Under the pieces are notes generated by a model that saw nothing but the letters and a program-made list of their open reading frames with translations, had not been told where the DNA came from and made no database searches. A DNA stretch of 64,000 nt, from NCBI GenBank assembly GCA_036768485.1, contig JAVLUZ010000154.1:8358342-8422341 (forward strand), read 5' to 3'. This document shows, piece after piece, positions 12,451 to 24,529 of this stretch (positions are counted from its first letter, which is position 1; every line of letters starts with the position of its first letter). The translations under genes were made by a program, and so were the position numbers. This stretch comes from Mermis nigrescens. Lineage: Eukaryota; Nematoda; Enoplea; Mermithida; Mermithidae.

Positions 12451-13734
12451 TCAAAGAGACCAAAAAATGAGGTCATAGAACTTTGAGTGAGCAAATAGCA
12501 AGGGTCATTTAAATTTTAATAGGTACCTAAGTACCTATACATATGTAGCTCCTAATACATGCTTCCTTGTTGGATAATAACCTTGAATTGTATTGATTTT
12601 CGGTATCCCATTTCCGAGTCATGTGAAACAGACTATAATTAATGCATGCGCCTACATAATTTATGCTCATCTTTATTGGCGATAGCATGACCTTGCACTC
12701 ATCTGTTTAGCTACCCAAAGATGTTTTTCTATACGCACCTTCAAAACGTTCTCGCTAGAAAAAGATCTACGACTTGACTTGATTGACATTTGGAAATCCA
12801 GAAAGATGTTTAATTACAAGAAATGGAATAAGGCAAAGCTTTTTTGCAAGCATAAATCGATAAAATCAAAGCTCACGCTTATGTTTAATCGAGGATTTTT
12901 AATCTAAAATTTAATTTTGTCATTTTCAACCAAAGTTTACAGCTATAAACAAAGCAGCACAATTGCGATTTAAATTCTAAAATTAGATGAGCGATATTTT
13001 TCCAATTTATAACGCTGGTTCGAAAGAAGCAGCTCTTTTCTAATATTTAGTCTTAGCTTAATTTTATGATCCCTCAAAAAATGTTTTAAGTTCGAAAACA
13101 TCAATTTTAAAGTTTTACGGCCATTTTAATTTTAAAAAATTGTTTTTACGCGGCATATTATATTTAAAAAATGTAATAACTTTGAAATTAGTATTGAAAT
13201 TTTAATTTTAAATGCCTTTTAAAATATTAACAATTTTTTAAATGAAGATGAAAACAACTGTGTAGGTATAGTCGGTTTGATGCAAGTTCGGTCGTTTTAA
13301 AACTATTTCCGGCACTGGCAGATTGCGATCATAGCATTTATCTGATCTGATGTATAATTATCGTGAACCTCGGCTTAGTGTCGATTAAAATTCTTAGAAT
13401 TTATGCACGAAGTTATTAATGAAACAGATTGGGTACCTACATAGTTTACGAAGCTGACATGCGCTATGCAGTAAGAAATATGCATAGTTATAGATAATTA
13501 ATGAGCACAGCTTTTTTGCACATTAAGTAATATGTAATTCGGCTCTTTACTGTGTGTATGCGACGCTAAAAGCAGCATGTAGGGAGCGCACATTATGCTA
13601 TATATCATTCCCAGTGCTTAAACTCGTTCGTGCCTAATAATGGGGTTGAGGTTGGCTGCTTTGACAGAAATCTATCCTACTGTAGTTCCACGTATTTGAG
13701 GACGAGGTCAACATCACAAACCTACATACATGTA

Positions 13735-13790
13735 CGAGTATATGTACGCACTCCATGCAGGAGTGCGTATGTACGCACTCCGTGCAGGCA
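13735..13790. repeat. Short palindrome in the foldback loop
   Basis: TACGCACTCCATGCAGGAGTGCGTA forms a hairpin and is followed by a second near copy of the half-site. It lies in the unique centre of the 5.98-kb foldback. Confidence 0.6.
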
Positions 13791-14687
13791 GGCCGCTAAT
13801 AAGGCATAAATTGTTTCATCCTGAGTGGAGAAAAAATCTGTTTTTCTTCCTCATAACGTAGTATGGTGGCAGGGCCTAAAGGTAAAGTCTACAAAACGGA
13901 GTTCCGGAATGAAATTGGGAAACTTTATTCAGGTAGCCAATTCTAATTAATTGACTGAATTAGAAAAAGGATGGGTATACATTATGCGAGATAATCAAAA
14001 ACAAGATGGAAAAATCAAATTTTTATTTCATTGTTTCGTGAACTTGGCGAAATTAAATTGAAATAAAAGAAAGTCAGCACTCAAGAAAGTGTAGGCTGAA
14101 AATTTTTCGATATACGTAGGTGCCTGATTTTCGGTTTTTTGACAAATGTCCTCAATTTAAAAACAACTTTAGAATAAATATGTCTTTACAGAATAATTAT
14201 GTTGAGTTTTTTACAATCAAATACAATTAACAAACCATTTTCACTGTTTTAACATGTGGTTTGAACCTTTAATGGTTTGCTTTATGATTTTCGGAGTTTT
14301 ATCAATCAGTAAAAATTGTTCAATGAAACACATTACGTCGACATGGATGCATTAAATGAATGAGGACATCGGCTAATTGGCCTGACTACGAATACAAATG
14401 CCCGTTCGTTAGATTGGGTTCCTAGAAAATATCGATTCTTGCCTTTCATATGAAAATTTTTACCTGCGCGTAGGTCGGACAGACTGTGTGTTCTGTCCGT
14501 TTGACCATCAGTATAGCATCTTGCGTTAAATAAGCATTGCCTACACATGCCACGATGACATGTCCAATGACCCCTGCCCTATCGTGATGTCCTTTCTACT
14601 CGCCATTGTTTGAGTCAACTCATAAATCAACTCAAGCGCACATTCATGATTTGCTATACAGTGTAATACTAGCGAACGAGATGTCGC

Positions 14688-15378
14688 CATACCTGGGCAT
14701 GGCGGGTTTCGGGGTATGCGTATGCACCCTCAGAAGGTATGCGTATGCACCCCCCAGAAACCAAATCTGGGGGGTGCACGGTATGTGGCCACCTCCAGAA
14801 TTCAATTTTTGAAAATTTTTTTCGTTTTTTTCCGCAATCTTTTTGTGGCCAATGGATAGTGCTCGATGAGAAACGTGTTTTTTTCGTCATAACACCATAC
14901 CTGGGCGTGGGGCGGTGGGTAGGGAAGGGGGTATGCATTCCCCCAGAAACCAAAGTACCCCCAGAATTCAATTTTTGATTTTTTTGTTTTTTTTTCGCTA
15001 TTTTGTGATGCCAATGGATAGTACTTGATGAGAAACGTTGAAAAATGGTGTTTTTTCGCAATACCATGCACCCCCAGATTTTTTGACCTTTGAAAAAATC
15101 TTGCATTCCCCACCAGAACTTTGGTGCCGCCCATACCTGGGAGTGGAGGGGGATTTAGGAGGTATGCACCCCCGATAAACCAAAACACCTCTCCCGAATT
15201 CGATTTTTGAAATTTTTTTGTCTCTTTCACAAGTTTTTGATGTTAATGGATAGTTCTCGATAAGAAACGTTGAAAATTGTTTTTTCCGCCATATCATTAT
15301 TTTCAAGGCCATTTTTTGACCTTTGAAAAAATCTTGCACCCCACCCCCCTCCCAGAACTTTGGTGGCGCCCACCTATG
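14688..15378 (-). mobile_element. Composite hAT-like MITE (three units)
   Basis: Three inverted MITE units start at 14688, 14895 and 15132 (each CATACCTGGG) and share a single right end GCCCACCTATG at 15378. Outer flanks GATGTCGC (14680-14687) and GTGGTCGC (15379-15386) match at 6 of 8, consistent with one insertion event for the composite. The long minus-strand open frames here (up to 145 codons) are translated repeat, not genes. Confidence 0.75.
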
Positions 15379-16339
15379 GTGGTCGCCACACATAACGAAA
15401 AATAAAATTAATATGGACATTCAAGTCTAAACATTTTCAATCAGATGCAAGAGCTTCAAAACGCGATTGTGATCTAGAATTTATAATTCCAACCACATAT
15501 TTAGAAATGGATTTTAATCTGATATCAGAAGTCCAGACTTAACACTAATGAACTAAATACTTAAGTTAGCTTTTAAAAACAATATTTTTTCAAATTTTAC
15601 GCGCCTAAAATTAAAATTTCAATATGAAGTTTAGAGTTATTACATTTTTCATAATATACGTACAAAAACAATTTTTTGAAATTAAAATTTTTGTAAAATT
15701 TCAAAATTTTTTGAACTTAAAACATTTTTTGAGGGATCATAAAATTAAGCTAAGACTAGATATTAGAAAAGAGCTCCTTCATTCGAACCAGCGTTATAAA
15801 TTGGAAAAATATCGCTCATCTAATTTTAGAATTTAAATCGCAATTGTACTGCTTTGTTTATACCTGTAAAGTTTGGTTGAAAATGACAAAATTAAATTTC
15901 AGATTAAAAATCCTCGATTAAACATAAGCGTGAGCTTTGATTTTAACGATTTATGCTTGCAAAAAAGCTTTGCCTTATTCCATTTCTTGCAATCAAACAT
16001 CTTTCTGGATTTCCAAATGTAAATAAAGTCAAGTCGTAGATCTTTTTCTAGCGAGGACGTTTTGAAGGTGCGTATAGAAAAACGTCTATGGGTCGCTAAA
16101 GAGATGAGTGCAAGGTCATGCTATCGCCAATAAAGATGAGCATAAATTATGTAGGCGCATGCATTAATTATAGTCTGTTTCACATGACTCGGAAATGGGA
16201 TATCGAAAATCAATACAATTCAAGGTTATTATTCAACAAGGAAGCATGTATTAGGAGCTATGTATAGGTACTTAGGTACCTATTAAAATTTAAATGACCC
16301 TTGCTATTTGCTCACTCAAAGTTCTATGACCTCATTTTT

Positions 16340-16900
16340 TGGTCTCTTAGAACTTCGACTTGAAGTTCTATAAAAGATCTGTCGAACTTCGATTTGCTCA
16401 CTATCGAAGTTCTATAACAGGTTTGTCGAACTTAGGCCGAACTTCGATTTGCACAACATCGAAGTTCTATTGAAGATTTGCAGCACTTCGTCTCGAAGTT
16501 AGAAGAACGCGTATGTGCATTCTATCGAAGTTCTATTAAAAATTTATCTTACTCCGATTAGCGTGTTATCGAAGTTCGACAGTCTTTTATAGAACTTCGA
16601 TCAAAGTTATTTATCAAACTTCTATATAACTTCTTCTAAGTTCTTTATCGAACTTCTATAGAACTTCTTCGACGTTACTTTATCGAACTTCTATAGAACT
16701 TCTTCGAAGTTCTTTATCGAACGTCTATAGAACTTCTTCGAAGTTCGACAGTCTTCCATAGAACTTCTGTAGAACTTCTTTGAAGTTCTTTATCGAACTT
16801 CTATAGAACTTCTTCGAAGTTCTTTATCGAACTTCTATAGAACTTCTATAGAACTTCTTTATCGAACTTCTATAGAACTTCTTTGAAGTTCTTTACTGAA
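16340..16900. repeat. GAAGTTCTATAGAAGTTC array, right arm
   Basis: Mirror of the array at 11.88-12.45 kb, in the right arm of the hAT foldback. Confidence 0.85.
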
Positions 16901-17523
16901 CCATGAATTAATACAAGACGCCTTAAGCACACATAAATGTAGGTTTGGTGGTTTACCCGCGGTGTATGACTGACCCAAGTACTTTTACTGCTGGCTGACA
17001 GCAAGTCATTTCTTTCTTTTCACAAGCATCAAAACCCTGCTCTGTGCGTTTGTACAAAGTATAGTCGCAACAGTTACTGATTATTTCAAACAATTCTCTA
17101 TTTTTCCTAGGCTAAGACTTAGATTAATGTGGGTGCTAGTACTCCCAAGCTTAGATCTGTATCACTCCCTCCTACTTAAGTCGATATACATACAGGCATT
17201 AGCTTGGGACGCACGCCGTAGGGCTTTAAACAATCGTTTTCTTTTTTTCTTGTATCTCAGGAAAACTTGAATGCGTCCGAATGTATTTTACGTCAAACCT
17301 GCAATTTAGATTACGTGCTAACTTATGTACATATTTTATCTTTTTAGCAAGATAGATTCCTATCCAAAAAAGATAAAGATAAAGATGGCCCGTGATTTTT
17401 CCGAAACAAAAATAAAGATAAAATGAAGAAATCGTCAAGATCAAGATAAAGATATCTTTATCTTTATCTTTATCTTGCTAGAAAGATAAAGATAAAGATA
17501 TCTTTAACAACACTAGTACTTAC

Positions 17524-18477
17524 AAAGGCATGATTGAAAGCATGCAATTCACGCACGAGCGTAAAAATTCGGAGTTTTCGACCTAGCTTTAGCAACCAAC
17601 ATAATGTTTTGCAGGCCCCAGAATTCCATTTTTTCATAACTGATGCTAAATTACAGAAATTGTATAGATCATGTCATCAATTTTATAGTAGAAATATTAT
17701 TTAAATCAAAATTCCTGTCTATTTATTATCGTCTTTTCCTTGTTTTTATGCCGATATAAACAGCACAAAAACATTGGAAAATTGCGCTTTTGACTTCACT
17801 ATCAATCTTTTAGTTTTTTGTCAAAGAGAATTTTTTCGATGTTCAAAAACCCCATAATTTTGGTCATGCCACGAATGTGTGATTCAAATGGATAGCCCAA
17901 CAAAATTCCATGACTGCACAATGTCTGTCTAAATCAGACATTTATGTTCATTTTGAAATTAATGCAACTAAACCGGTCGCGTCAAAGTGGCCGCACCGAA
18001 CCGGCCGCGTCCAAACGTCCCATTCCGGTTTTGAAGCTCAAAAATGTAAAAGATGATTCATAGTTACTGTAGGATCCAATCATGTTCTTTTACATTACTT
18101 TTGCATGGCCCTTGAACATTTTCGAGCAACTTCGAATGAAGCAGTTGCAGTTATATGATGAATCATATTCCATTTTTTAAACCTGGTGTATAAAATCGCG
18201 TGATAAGCAAATGTTTTATTACTGTAATACCCGATTTATCCATATTGCGCGTCGAAGTACGGAACGGAGTGACCGAGTCGTCTGTAGAGCAGTGGAAAAA
18301 TGGAAATAAAGTAATAAGCTCTCTTGATTACCGATAGTTTTCATGCTTAAGAAAGCAGAATAAAGTCTGTTTATTTACTTTTCGATTTTCTCTCTAATTT
18401 GATTCCCCACGAATCAGGCTACAAAAATTGTTTAAGATGTTGGCGCAGTAATGTAGGTCATCAATGACAATCAATGG
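17524..18477. other. Unannotated AT-rich stretch
   Basis: No open frame with recognisable content and no clear repeat boundary seen. Confidence 0.3.
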
Positions 18478-19330
18478 CGGATCTATAGTGTGTTTCATTC
18501 AACTTTGAGGTTTTTGAAAAATTTTAAAGTGAGTACAAAAGTGTTTTAAACTAAAACAATTAATATGATATTCTACAGTATGTCGAGTCACTTAGAGACG
18601 CATGCCAGTGTTAAACCGCATCACTGCATCAAAAGTTTAAACCACTTTGTAGCCTGATTCTTGTGGGGAAATTTCAAAGAAAACTGCAAAGTTAAATGAA
18701 ACAGACTATAGGATTTCCTAAATGGGGGAAGGGGGCGGTTTAATAACTTTTCCGAAAACAGTCAAAAATAGGTCCGAAAATTTGCCCTCAACGCGCGAAG
18801 CAGCCTTTTTTCGGTGTTTTACATTGTATACTTTTACATAAAATCACTTTCAACGCAATATTTTTCTTTAAATTTTAAAATTTTAGACAATTTTTGTGCT
18901 AAAAAATCATTAAATATCTTTGACTTTATGAAAAATCTGGCGCGAAGCCCACGGAAAATTTGTGAAATTAAGGCGGATAGACGTCTAAAAGCATGATTTA
19001 CTCATTGATTTCCTGTATTTATAGCATTTGATGCGAAAGATCAAAATTTTTTTGTGAAAATAGAAGAAAACTGCAAAAATAGCTGTTTCTGCTGTTAAAA
19101 TTGTTTTGAAACCTACATGAACAGAAAATGGCTTACAGGTCGCCATGAAAGTAAATAAATGTCATTAATAGGTATCATCGGCGCGTGGCGCCGGAAAAAT
19201 TTGTGAAATTATGGTCACTGATGGCCAAAAATCATTGCAAATTGCATATCTATTTTTTATCTCGCCAAATATTTCTGGCCAATGAGGGGTTGGCCACCAA
19301 TCCCCGCCCTTCTCGTAAATCCGCCCCTGA
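18478..19330 (+). repeat. Family B repeat, copy 1, with nested MITE
   Basis: Starts GGCGGATC and ends TAAATCCGCCC. It carries GGCGCGAAGC/CGGAAAATTT and TGTATTTATAGCATTTGATG blocks shared with copies at 36211-36775 (+), 57500-58070 (-) and a fragment near 60130-60245. A separate MITE (18490-18712) interrupts it near the 5' end. Confidence 0.6.
18490..18712. mobile_element. MITE with TATAGTGTGTTTCATT termini
   Basis: About 220 bp bounded by TATAGTGTGTTTCATTCAAC and the inverse GTTAAATGAAACAGACTATA, nested in family B copy 1. A TA duplication would fit a Tc1/mariner-type origin, but transposase is absent. Confidence 0.6.
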
Positions 19331-19400
19331 TGGCAATTGTCTCTTGACTCGATACACGTAACAAATCGCAATGCACGGTATCCTTAATTTTTTTGCCCTA

Positions 19401-19953
19401 TAGTCTCTTTCATTTGTTCGAGAGCTTTTTAGTCAACTTTTTTAAGGGCTACAGTAAGCAAAACAAGACGATATTACTGTAATTCGGCAGATCAGCTCAG
19501 TGAGAACGAGTGGCTGGAATTCTTCCATTTTTAATGCACCAATCTGCCCATATTTAATTTAAGCATTTAAGCAGTGCTGGGACATACTAAAGTAAGCGCG
19601 CTAAATAAAAAGCTATCGGCGGCTGGAGTCGAACCTGGTGTCTTCGACGATAAGCACACGTTTTACCACTGAGCTATGCGAGAGTTCGCGGCGTTTCCTA
19701 ACATTTAAGTCTATTGTGTTTAAAGTGTCAACTTAGGATAAGCTGAATGCGCGATTTTATCTGTAAGTTGATTGATCGGCTGGAAGACGAGAATAAATTA
19801 TGACGCCAAAATGTTATTGAAAATCCTATCTTTGCTAACGCAGCTGCGGTGAGATCTAGCGACCTAGTAGTAAATAAGAAAGAAGGAGATTCCTGTAGTC
19901 TCCGAAATCATTTACTGAAAAAGCTCTCGGATAAATGAAACAGACTGTAGTTT
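19401..19953. mobile_element. MITE with about 33-bp inverted termini
   Basis: The left end TATAGTCTCTTTCATTTGTT continues with CGAGAGCTTTTT. The right end has the inverse (AAAAAGCTCTCGG then ATAAATGAAACAGACTGTAG). It is the same terminal family as the MITE at 18490-18712. It carries a tRNA-like sequence on the minus strand. Confidence 0.65.
19612..19690 (-). tRNA. tRNA-like sequence (probable pseudogene or SINE head)
   Basis: On the minus strand a TAGCTCAGTGGTAAAACG A-box and a GGTTCGACTCC B-box are correctly ordered, followed within about 15 nt by TTTTT, a possible Pol III stop. A proper cloverleaf does not form: the D stem lacks its 3' partner and the T stem has mismatches. No anticodon is assigned. 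It lies inside a MITE, so it travels as repeat DNA. Confidence 0.35.
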
Positions 19954-20131
19954 AAACCGGTTTTGTAGTCGATAAACATTAACCCAAAAATCGTAATTCA
20001 TTCGCAAACGTTTCATTAAATGAAGAAACTTTAATTTTTTCTGATTAAACAGCGCAGTCGTTTTTGTTTACACCACAATCACCAATCGGCCTAGTGAAGC
20101 AGAGAAGAACGGTCGATTTTAGCTCCCCAGC

Positions 20132-20227
20132 ATGGTAATCGTTGAAAAATCAAAGTCAAAGTCGATTGAATCACGGACCGTCAGCAGTTCCACGTCACAT
20201 ATCAAAAGTTTGACAAAGACACCGCGA
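20132..20227 (+). CDS. Patched-like gene, exon 1 (codons 1-32)
   Basis: ATG at 20132 opens a Ser/Lys-rich frame (starting MVIVEKSKSKS) that ends at a good donor, GTAAGT (20228), in phase 0. A cytosolic, poorly conserved N-terminus is normal for Patched. The phase-0 donor fits the phase-0 acceptor of exon 2, and no other candidate was seen. This is the least certain exon. A CCCCAG just before the ATG means an upstream 5' UTR exon is also possible. Confidence 0.5.
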
Positions 20228-20514
20228 GTAAGTTAAAGTTTTTAGAACTAGATTTCTTTGATCTGATATGCAATAAGAAAGGCAGTAAGTCTTGGCCGTT
20301 TCCTTTCTTATAGAAAATGTCAAACATTGGCGCAGTTATTCTACGATCAACACGCTGATATAAGAATTATTGTTAAACGAAAAAATACTATTCAAAATGT
20401 TTAAAAATCTATTTAGAAAAGGTAAAGTAATTCGTTTTGATTGAAATTGCTACAATGAAAAGTTTTTTATCACGTAGGTCGTCCTGTCCCTAAACAATCA
20501 AGTGCTTAAGGCCA

Positions 20515-20660
20515 CACATGGGCAACACCTAAATTATGGGTAAATCACCAAAAATGTTATTAAAAATAGATTTTGGGGTGTACAATAATCTGCAGGGGTT
20601 TTTCAACTTCTGAAGAGGGGCAAATACAACCTCCTAATCCCTCAGGCCCATATGCGCTTG
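20515..20660 (+). repeat. Old relative of the CATAGGTGGGC MITE
   Basis: CACACATGGGCAACACCTAA start and GGCCCATATG end recall the MITE termini, but the copy is diverged and shows no clear target duplication. Similar debris occurs near 21.37 and 29.57-29.8 kb. Confidence 0.35.
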
Positions 20661-21732
20661 AGACTCGATTCATTCTTTTTCAAAGTTAATTATATTGTAG
20701 ACTTTAGATAACGTGTTTTTCTAAAACCAGATTTTGCTGAGAATTATTGTCTTCTGCTTAAATCTTCAATTTTATTTAATCTGCCTTTAATCTTTAATCT
20801 TCTCTATCTTCTTTTACTACTCAAAACAGGTTTGGCTGCTTATAATCATTTGCTTAGAGCGAGCTAGTCGGTTATTTCGACCATTAAATGAATACATGAG
20901 TTCAAAGGTTCATTTTTGCCGTCTTTGCTCATTGTTTCAAATAACATAATTTCAAGTTTACACACTACGTTTACTAAGGGGTTCATAAAACATTCGGTCT
21001 GGATAGAATTTTACGTATTTTCAGAATCTCTTGCTTATTGCCTGGCGAACGAATTGCTATCAACTTGAATAATTTTATTGTAAGTAGACAGTTTCAAACA
21101 GACCGTTTTGCTCTGAGTATCCTCACTATGGCCTTTAAATAGTTGCACTTTTTGGAATTATGTGCTTTTAGGTTTCCGAGCGAACTTTTTGCAATTATCG
21201 TCTTTCATTCGATGCCGATCAAGTAATCAAGATTAGCTCTTCGCTCCATTTATTGTTTTCCAAAAGAAAGCTCAAAACTTTATCAGTTCTCAGAATTTAT
21301 GCAAAAATTATTGCATTGTCTACGAGACTATTGCGCGTCATCGATGCTAGCTTTAACTTAGGCATTTATACTCGTGCATGGGCAGTGCCTAAATTCTGGA
21401 GATGTCTGTAGGTTAAGAAATTCTTAAAAATCAGCGAATAGCCGAAAAATTGATGTAGTGGCAAAGGACAATTCTTTTAATAATTCTTTTACGTTCCTCA
21501 TCGAGCTTTGTTTATGGCATTAAAGAATTGCGACAAAAAGAAAAATTAAAAACTAAAATTCATTCAGTTTAGTCTTCCACATTTTAAGGAATTAGCTAGG
21601 ACTGAAGGGATCTTGACCAGATCCCTTACCCCTCCTTCTATCTTCTAACTTTATCAACGTATATTTATGTAATAACGAAGGTCAAATAATTATCAATTGA
21701 AGTGATGTTTCACGATGCAATCTACTTCCTAG

Positions 21733-21837
21733 ACACCATTAGAAGAAGTAGCAAACGCCGGAAACTCATCGGCCAGTGATTTTTTGATTCGCCCGAGCTG
21801 GTGCGACTGTCATTTAGCGTTACAGTATGTGAAACAT
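21733..21837 (+). CDS. Patched-like gene, exon 2 (codons 33-67)
   Basis: Acceptor TTCCTAG at 21732, donor GTAAGT at 21838, both phase 0. It encodes the hallmark N-terminal Patched motif: 'DFLIRPSWCDCHLALQYVKH', equivalent to the D-L-x-x-R-T-S-W-x-D-A-x-L-A-L of insect and vertebrate Patched. This cytosolic segment precedes the first membrane span. It was too short to stand out as an open frame and was found from the motif. Confidence 0.85.
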
Positions 21838-21883
21838 GTAAGTTACTGCTTTCAGGAGTACTAACCAGAAATGCACGTAGTGG

Positions 21884-22140
21884 TTTAGGGGTCTTTACCC
21901 AAGAATGGAAAAATGGGAAATTTTGTTGGAAAATGATGCAAAATAATGTTAAAAAATGGATGGAAATTGTAAAATTTCTTCAGAAGTGTTTTAATGTGTT
22001 CTGTAACTGTGTATTAGCTAAGTTGTAACGCTATAGCGCTTATACCAGTTTTTGAGGTCATTTTGGCCCAGAAACACTCAATTTCGTGCCCCCGCCCAGA
22101 CCAGTTAACTCCCCCAGATCGGCCTTATTGTGCATCTATG
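21884..22140 (+). repeat. Family C repeat in intron 2
   Basis: Matches the 8283-8605 copy, ending CAGATCGGCCTTATTGTGCA. Non-coding. Confidence 0.6.
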
Positions 22141-22686
22141 GTACTAACCGCTTGCATAGTTTTCTTCATTAGAAAAAAGAATCAAAGCTAATGTAGCATG
22201 GTAATTGCAGAAACCATCAAGTATCGATCAAAATTCAAAACCCGGTATTTTTTGTCTATAAAACTTAAGTCTTCCGATTCTATTCACGATTTTCGAGCAG
22301 GCTTGCCATTCGGACAGTTAATTTTTTACATAATTCTTTTGCTCTTTCTTCTTCGTTTATTATTTATATCCGACTGTGCTATCTAAAATGCAAAGCTATT
22401 AAGTGCGTATCTGCTGTTTCCTACCACGTTCGACGACGAATCCTAAAAATTTCGCCTGTACCTGTTTTCAGATCGAACTAAAGTATAAAAAATTTTGGCT
22501 AGCGTTTCAATTCTTTTTATTTTTCAAAACCATTTCACACCTATTCCAGTTCATCCTTTCAGCTCATAATTTTTCTAATGCGAGAATATTTATATTTCAT
22601 CTGTGTTACACATACATGTAGCAGGGAGATTAGGGATCCTCCCACCCGACGTCAGCCGTCCCCCTCACTCCTCCAAAGCTAGCACT

Positions 22687-22872
22687 TTTGGATCTAGTAT
22701 ACAATTTACCCACCACCGATTTTTAGCCGATTCAAATAAGCTACAGTGACCAAACTTTACACAAAAATTATCAAACACGTTCTGACTCGCATCAATAAAA
22801 ATAGTGTTGGTCACTGTAGCTTATTTGAATCGGCTAAAAAATGGTGGCGGGTAAATTGTATACTAGATCCCA
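22687..22872. mobile_element. Hairpin MITE, about 62-bp near-perfect stem
   Basis: GATCTAGTATACAATTTACC with its continuation through GCTACAGTGACCAA (22690-22755) is repeated inverted at 22805-22871 with very few changes, around a loop of about 50 bp. A recently inserted or conserved foldback MITE in intron 2. Confidence 0.8.
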
Positions 22873-23964
22873 ATTTTTGACCCTCCCCCCGATTTTGAGC
22901 AATATCGGTATTTACATTCACCCCTCCTAAAAATCGCCGGCGACCTCCCACCCTAAATTTTGAGCCGTTATGCTCACACATATATTTGCTTATTTGCTTG
23001 CAATGCTCTTGCGCCGATGAATATGTCAATACTATCGTACAATGTTGGGGATATATAAATGGAAGAGCAATGAAAAAAGACTTTGTAACACTTTTTTGTT
23101 ACATAAAAGCGTTTTTCAACAAATTTCAAAATGGATGTTTTTGTGATTTATAACAATTTCACCGCTCTTTCCGCAAAAACCTAGCTCAATTTGGATGAAC
23201 TTTTAGGAACCTTCTAAATTTACGATCGGTCGTCAACGTTTATTTTTCGTCAATGTACTTAAGAAAATGCTGGAACACGGAAGAGGCATTTCGCACTCCC
23301 TCCCCCACATACGGGTATGGGCTTGAGAATCTGGACCCCTAAGTCCGAAAGGCCATCACAATCGACGCACCTCTAGAATTAAATTAGAAAAATTCTTTTC
23401 TAGCGATTTTTTTGTTGTTCACCTCTATGAGCATAAAAATTTGTTCTTTGACGACCGATCAAAGATACCCAGCCAGTGAAAAAGTAAGCAACCGTGAACA
23501 TCAAGAAAATTCAGAGGGGGAAGGGCTAGAGCTCCAGAATTTTCAAGGCCCGCCCCGCAAAAGTGTCGTCATAGTTGGAATTTTGAGCCCGCTTCGCAAA
23601 AATTCATATGCTTAAGCATAGGATCCTCACGAAACTTGAGGCCCACCCCGCAGAAATGATGACACTTTTTTAGTTTTGGAGGCTCGAATCCGCCCCGCGT
23701 AGGGCTCTGGGGGTCAGGATGGTGGTAAAACTCCATTTCCACCCAACCTCCCACGCCTATATGTGGATATAAGCCCATAGTTGATTCATTAAATAGACAA
23801 GATCCCAATTCTGAGGAATTAGGATAGGGTAAAATAATATGGGGTATTTAGGATTCTGTGAGTCTAGATTCTCCCCCCTAACCCCTTCCATAGCCCTAGG
23901 CCCACGTTTAATCATAAATGTAAATGGCATGCACCCACTAGCAGCCGTGATCCTTTAAATTCAG

Positions 23965-24157
23965 AAATATGCCGCCAAAAATACCTATTCGCTAAAAGTT
24001 CGCGCTTGCCTACAAGACATTTTTTTCTCACTCGGTTGTTTCATACAAAGACACTACGTTTACGTCCTGGTGCTGGGTCTGACGACTTTAAGCGTGCTTT
24101 CTCTCGGTTTGATTAACATTGAATTGGAGATTCACACTGAGGCACTGTGGATTGAAG
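23965..24157 (+). CDS. Patched-like gene, exon 3 (first membrane span)
   Basis: Acceptor AATTCAG (23964), donor GTAAAA (24158); phase 0 in, phase 1 out. It encodes the basic linker, 'LGCFIQRHYVYVLVLGL' and the first transmembrane helix, then 'IHTEALWIEG', the Patched L-W-x-E block that opens extracellular domain 1. 'IQRHY' followed by an aliphatic span is the reading seen in nematode PTC proteins. The + strand frame is open throughout. Confidence 0.92.
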
Positions 24158-24249
24158 GTAAAAACGGAAACAATTCACTGAAATAATCCTGATACAAAAT
24201 TACAAAATTTAATTAAGGTTTAAGTTTCCATTTTTTAACGCGTCAGGAG

Positions 24250-24529
24250 CATAGGTGGGCAGCACCGAAATTCTGGGGGGCGGGTTAAAAAATTTCTGGG
24301 GAAGGGGGTTATAAAATTTTCAAAGGTCAAAAAATGGTCTTAATAGTGGTCGTACGGCGAAAAAACACCATTTTTCGACGTTTCTCATCGAGCACTATCC
24401 AATGGCATCAAAAATTCGCTAGAAAAGCAAAAAATTTTCAAAAATTGAATTCTGGGAGGGTATTTTGATTTTTGAGGTTTTCCGAATTCTAAAGGGTGCA
24501 TACCCCCGAACCCCCCACGCCCACGTGTG
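24250..24529 (+). mobile_element. hAT-like MITE, copy 3 (intron 3)
   Basis: Starts CATAGGTGGGCAGC and ends GCCCACGTGTG. Flanks GTCAGGAG (24242-24249) and GTCAGATG (24530-24537) match at 6 of 8. Confidence 0.75.

Larger units (their letters stand above)
11537..17515. mobile_element. 5.98-kb hAT-like foldback (giant palindrome)
   Basis: Ends are TAGTGTTGT at 11537 and its inverse ACAACACTA at 17515. The flanks ATACTTAC (11529-11536) and GTACTTAC (17516-17523) are 8-bp target duplications matching at 7 of 8, as for hAT elements. Subterminal GATAAAGATAAAGATA repeats follow on both sides. The arms (about 11.54-13.26 and 15.6-17.5 kb) are inverted copies with scattered differences. The central 13.3-15.6 kb is unique except for a composite MITE and a small palindrome. 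No transposase is visible, so it would need one in trans. Confidence 0.85.

Noticed and set aside
14669..15420. Three overlapping minus-strand open frames of 140-145 codons
   Set aside because: They lie in the composite MITE and recur with the same wording in other MITE copies; repeat-derived, no protein motif.
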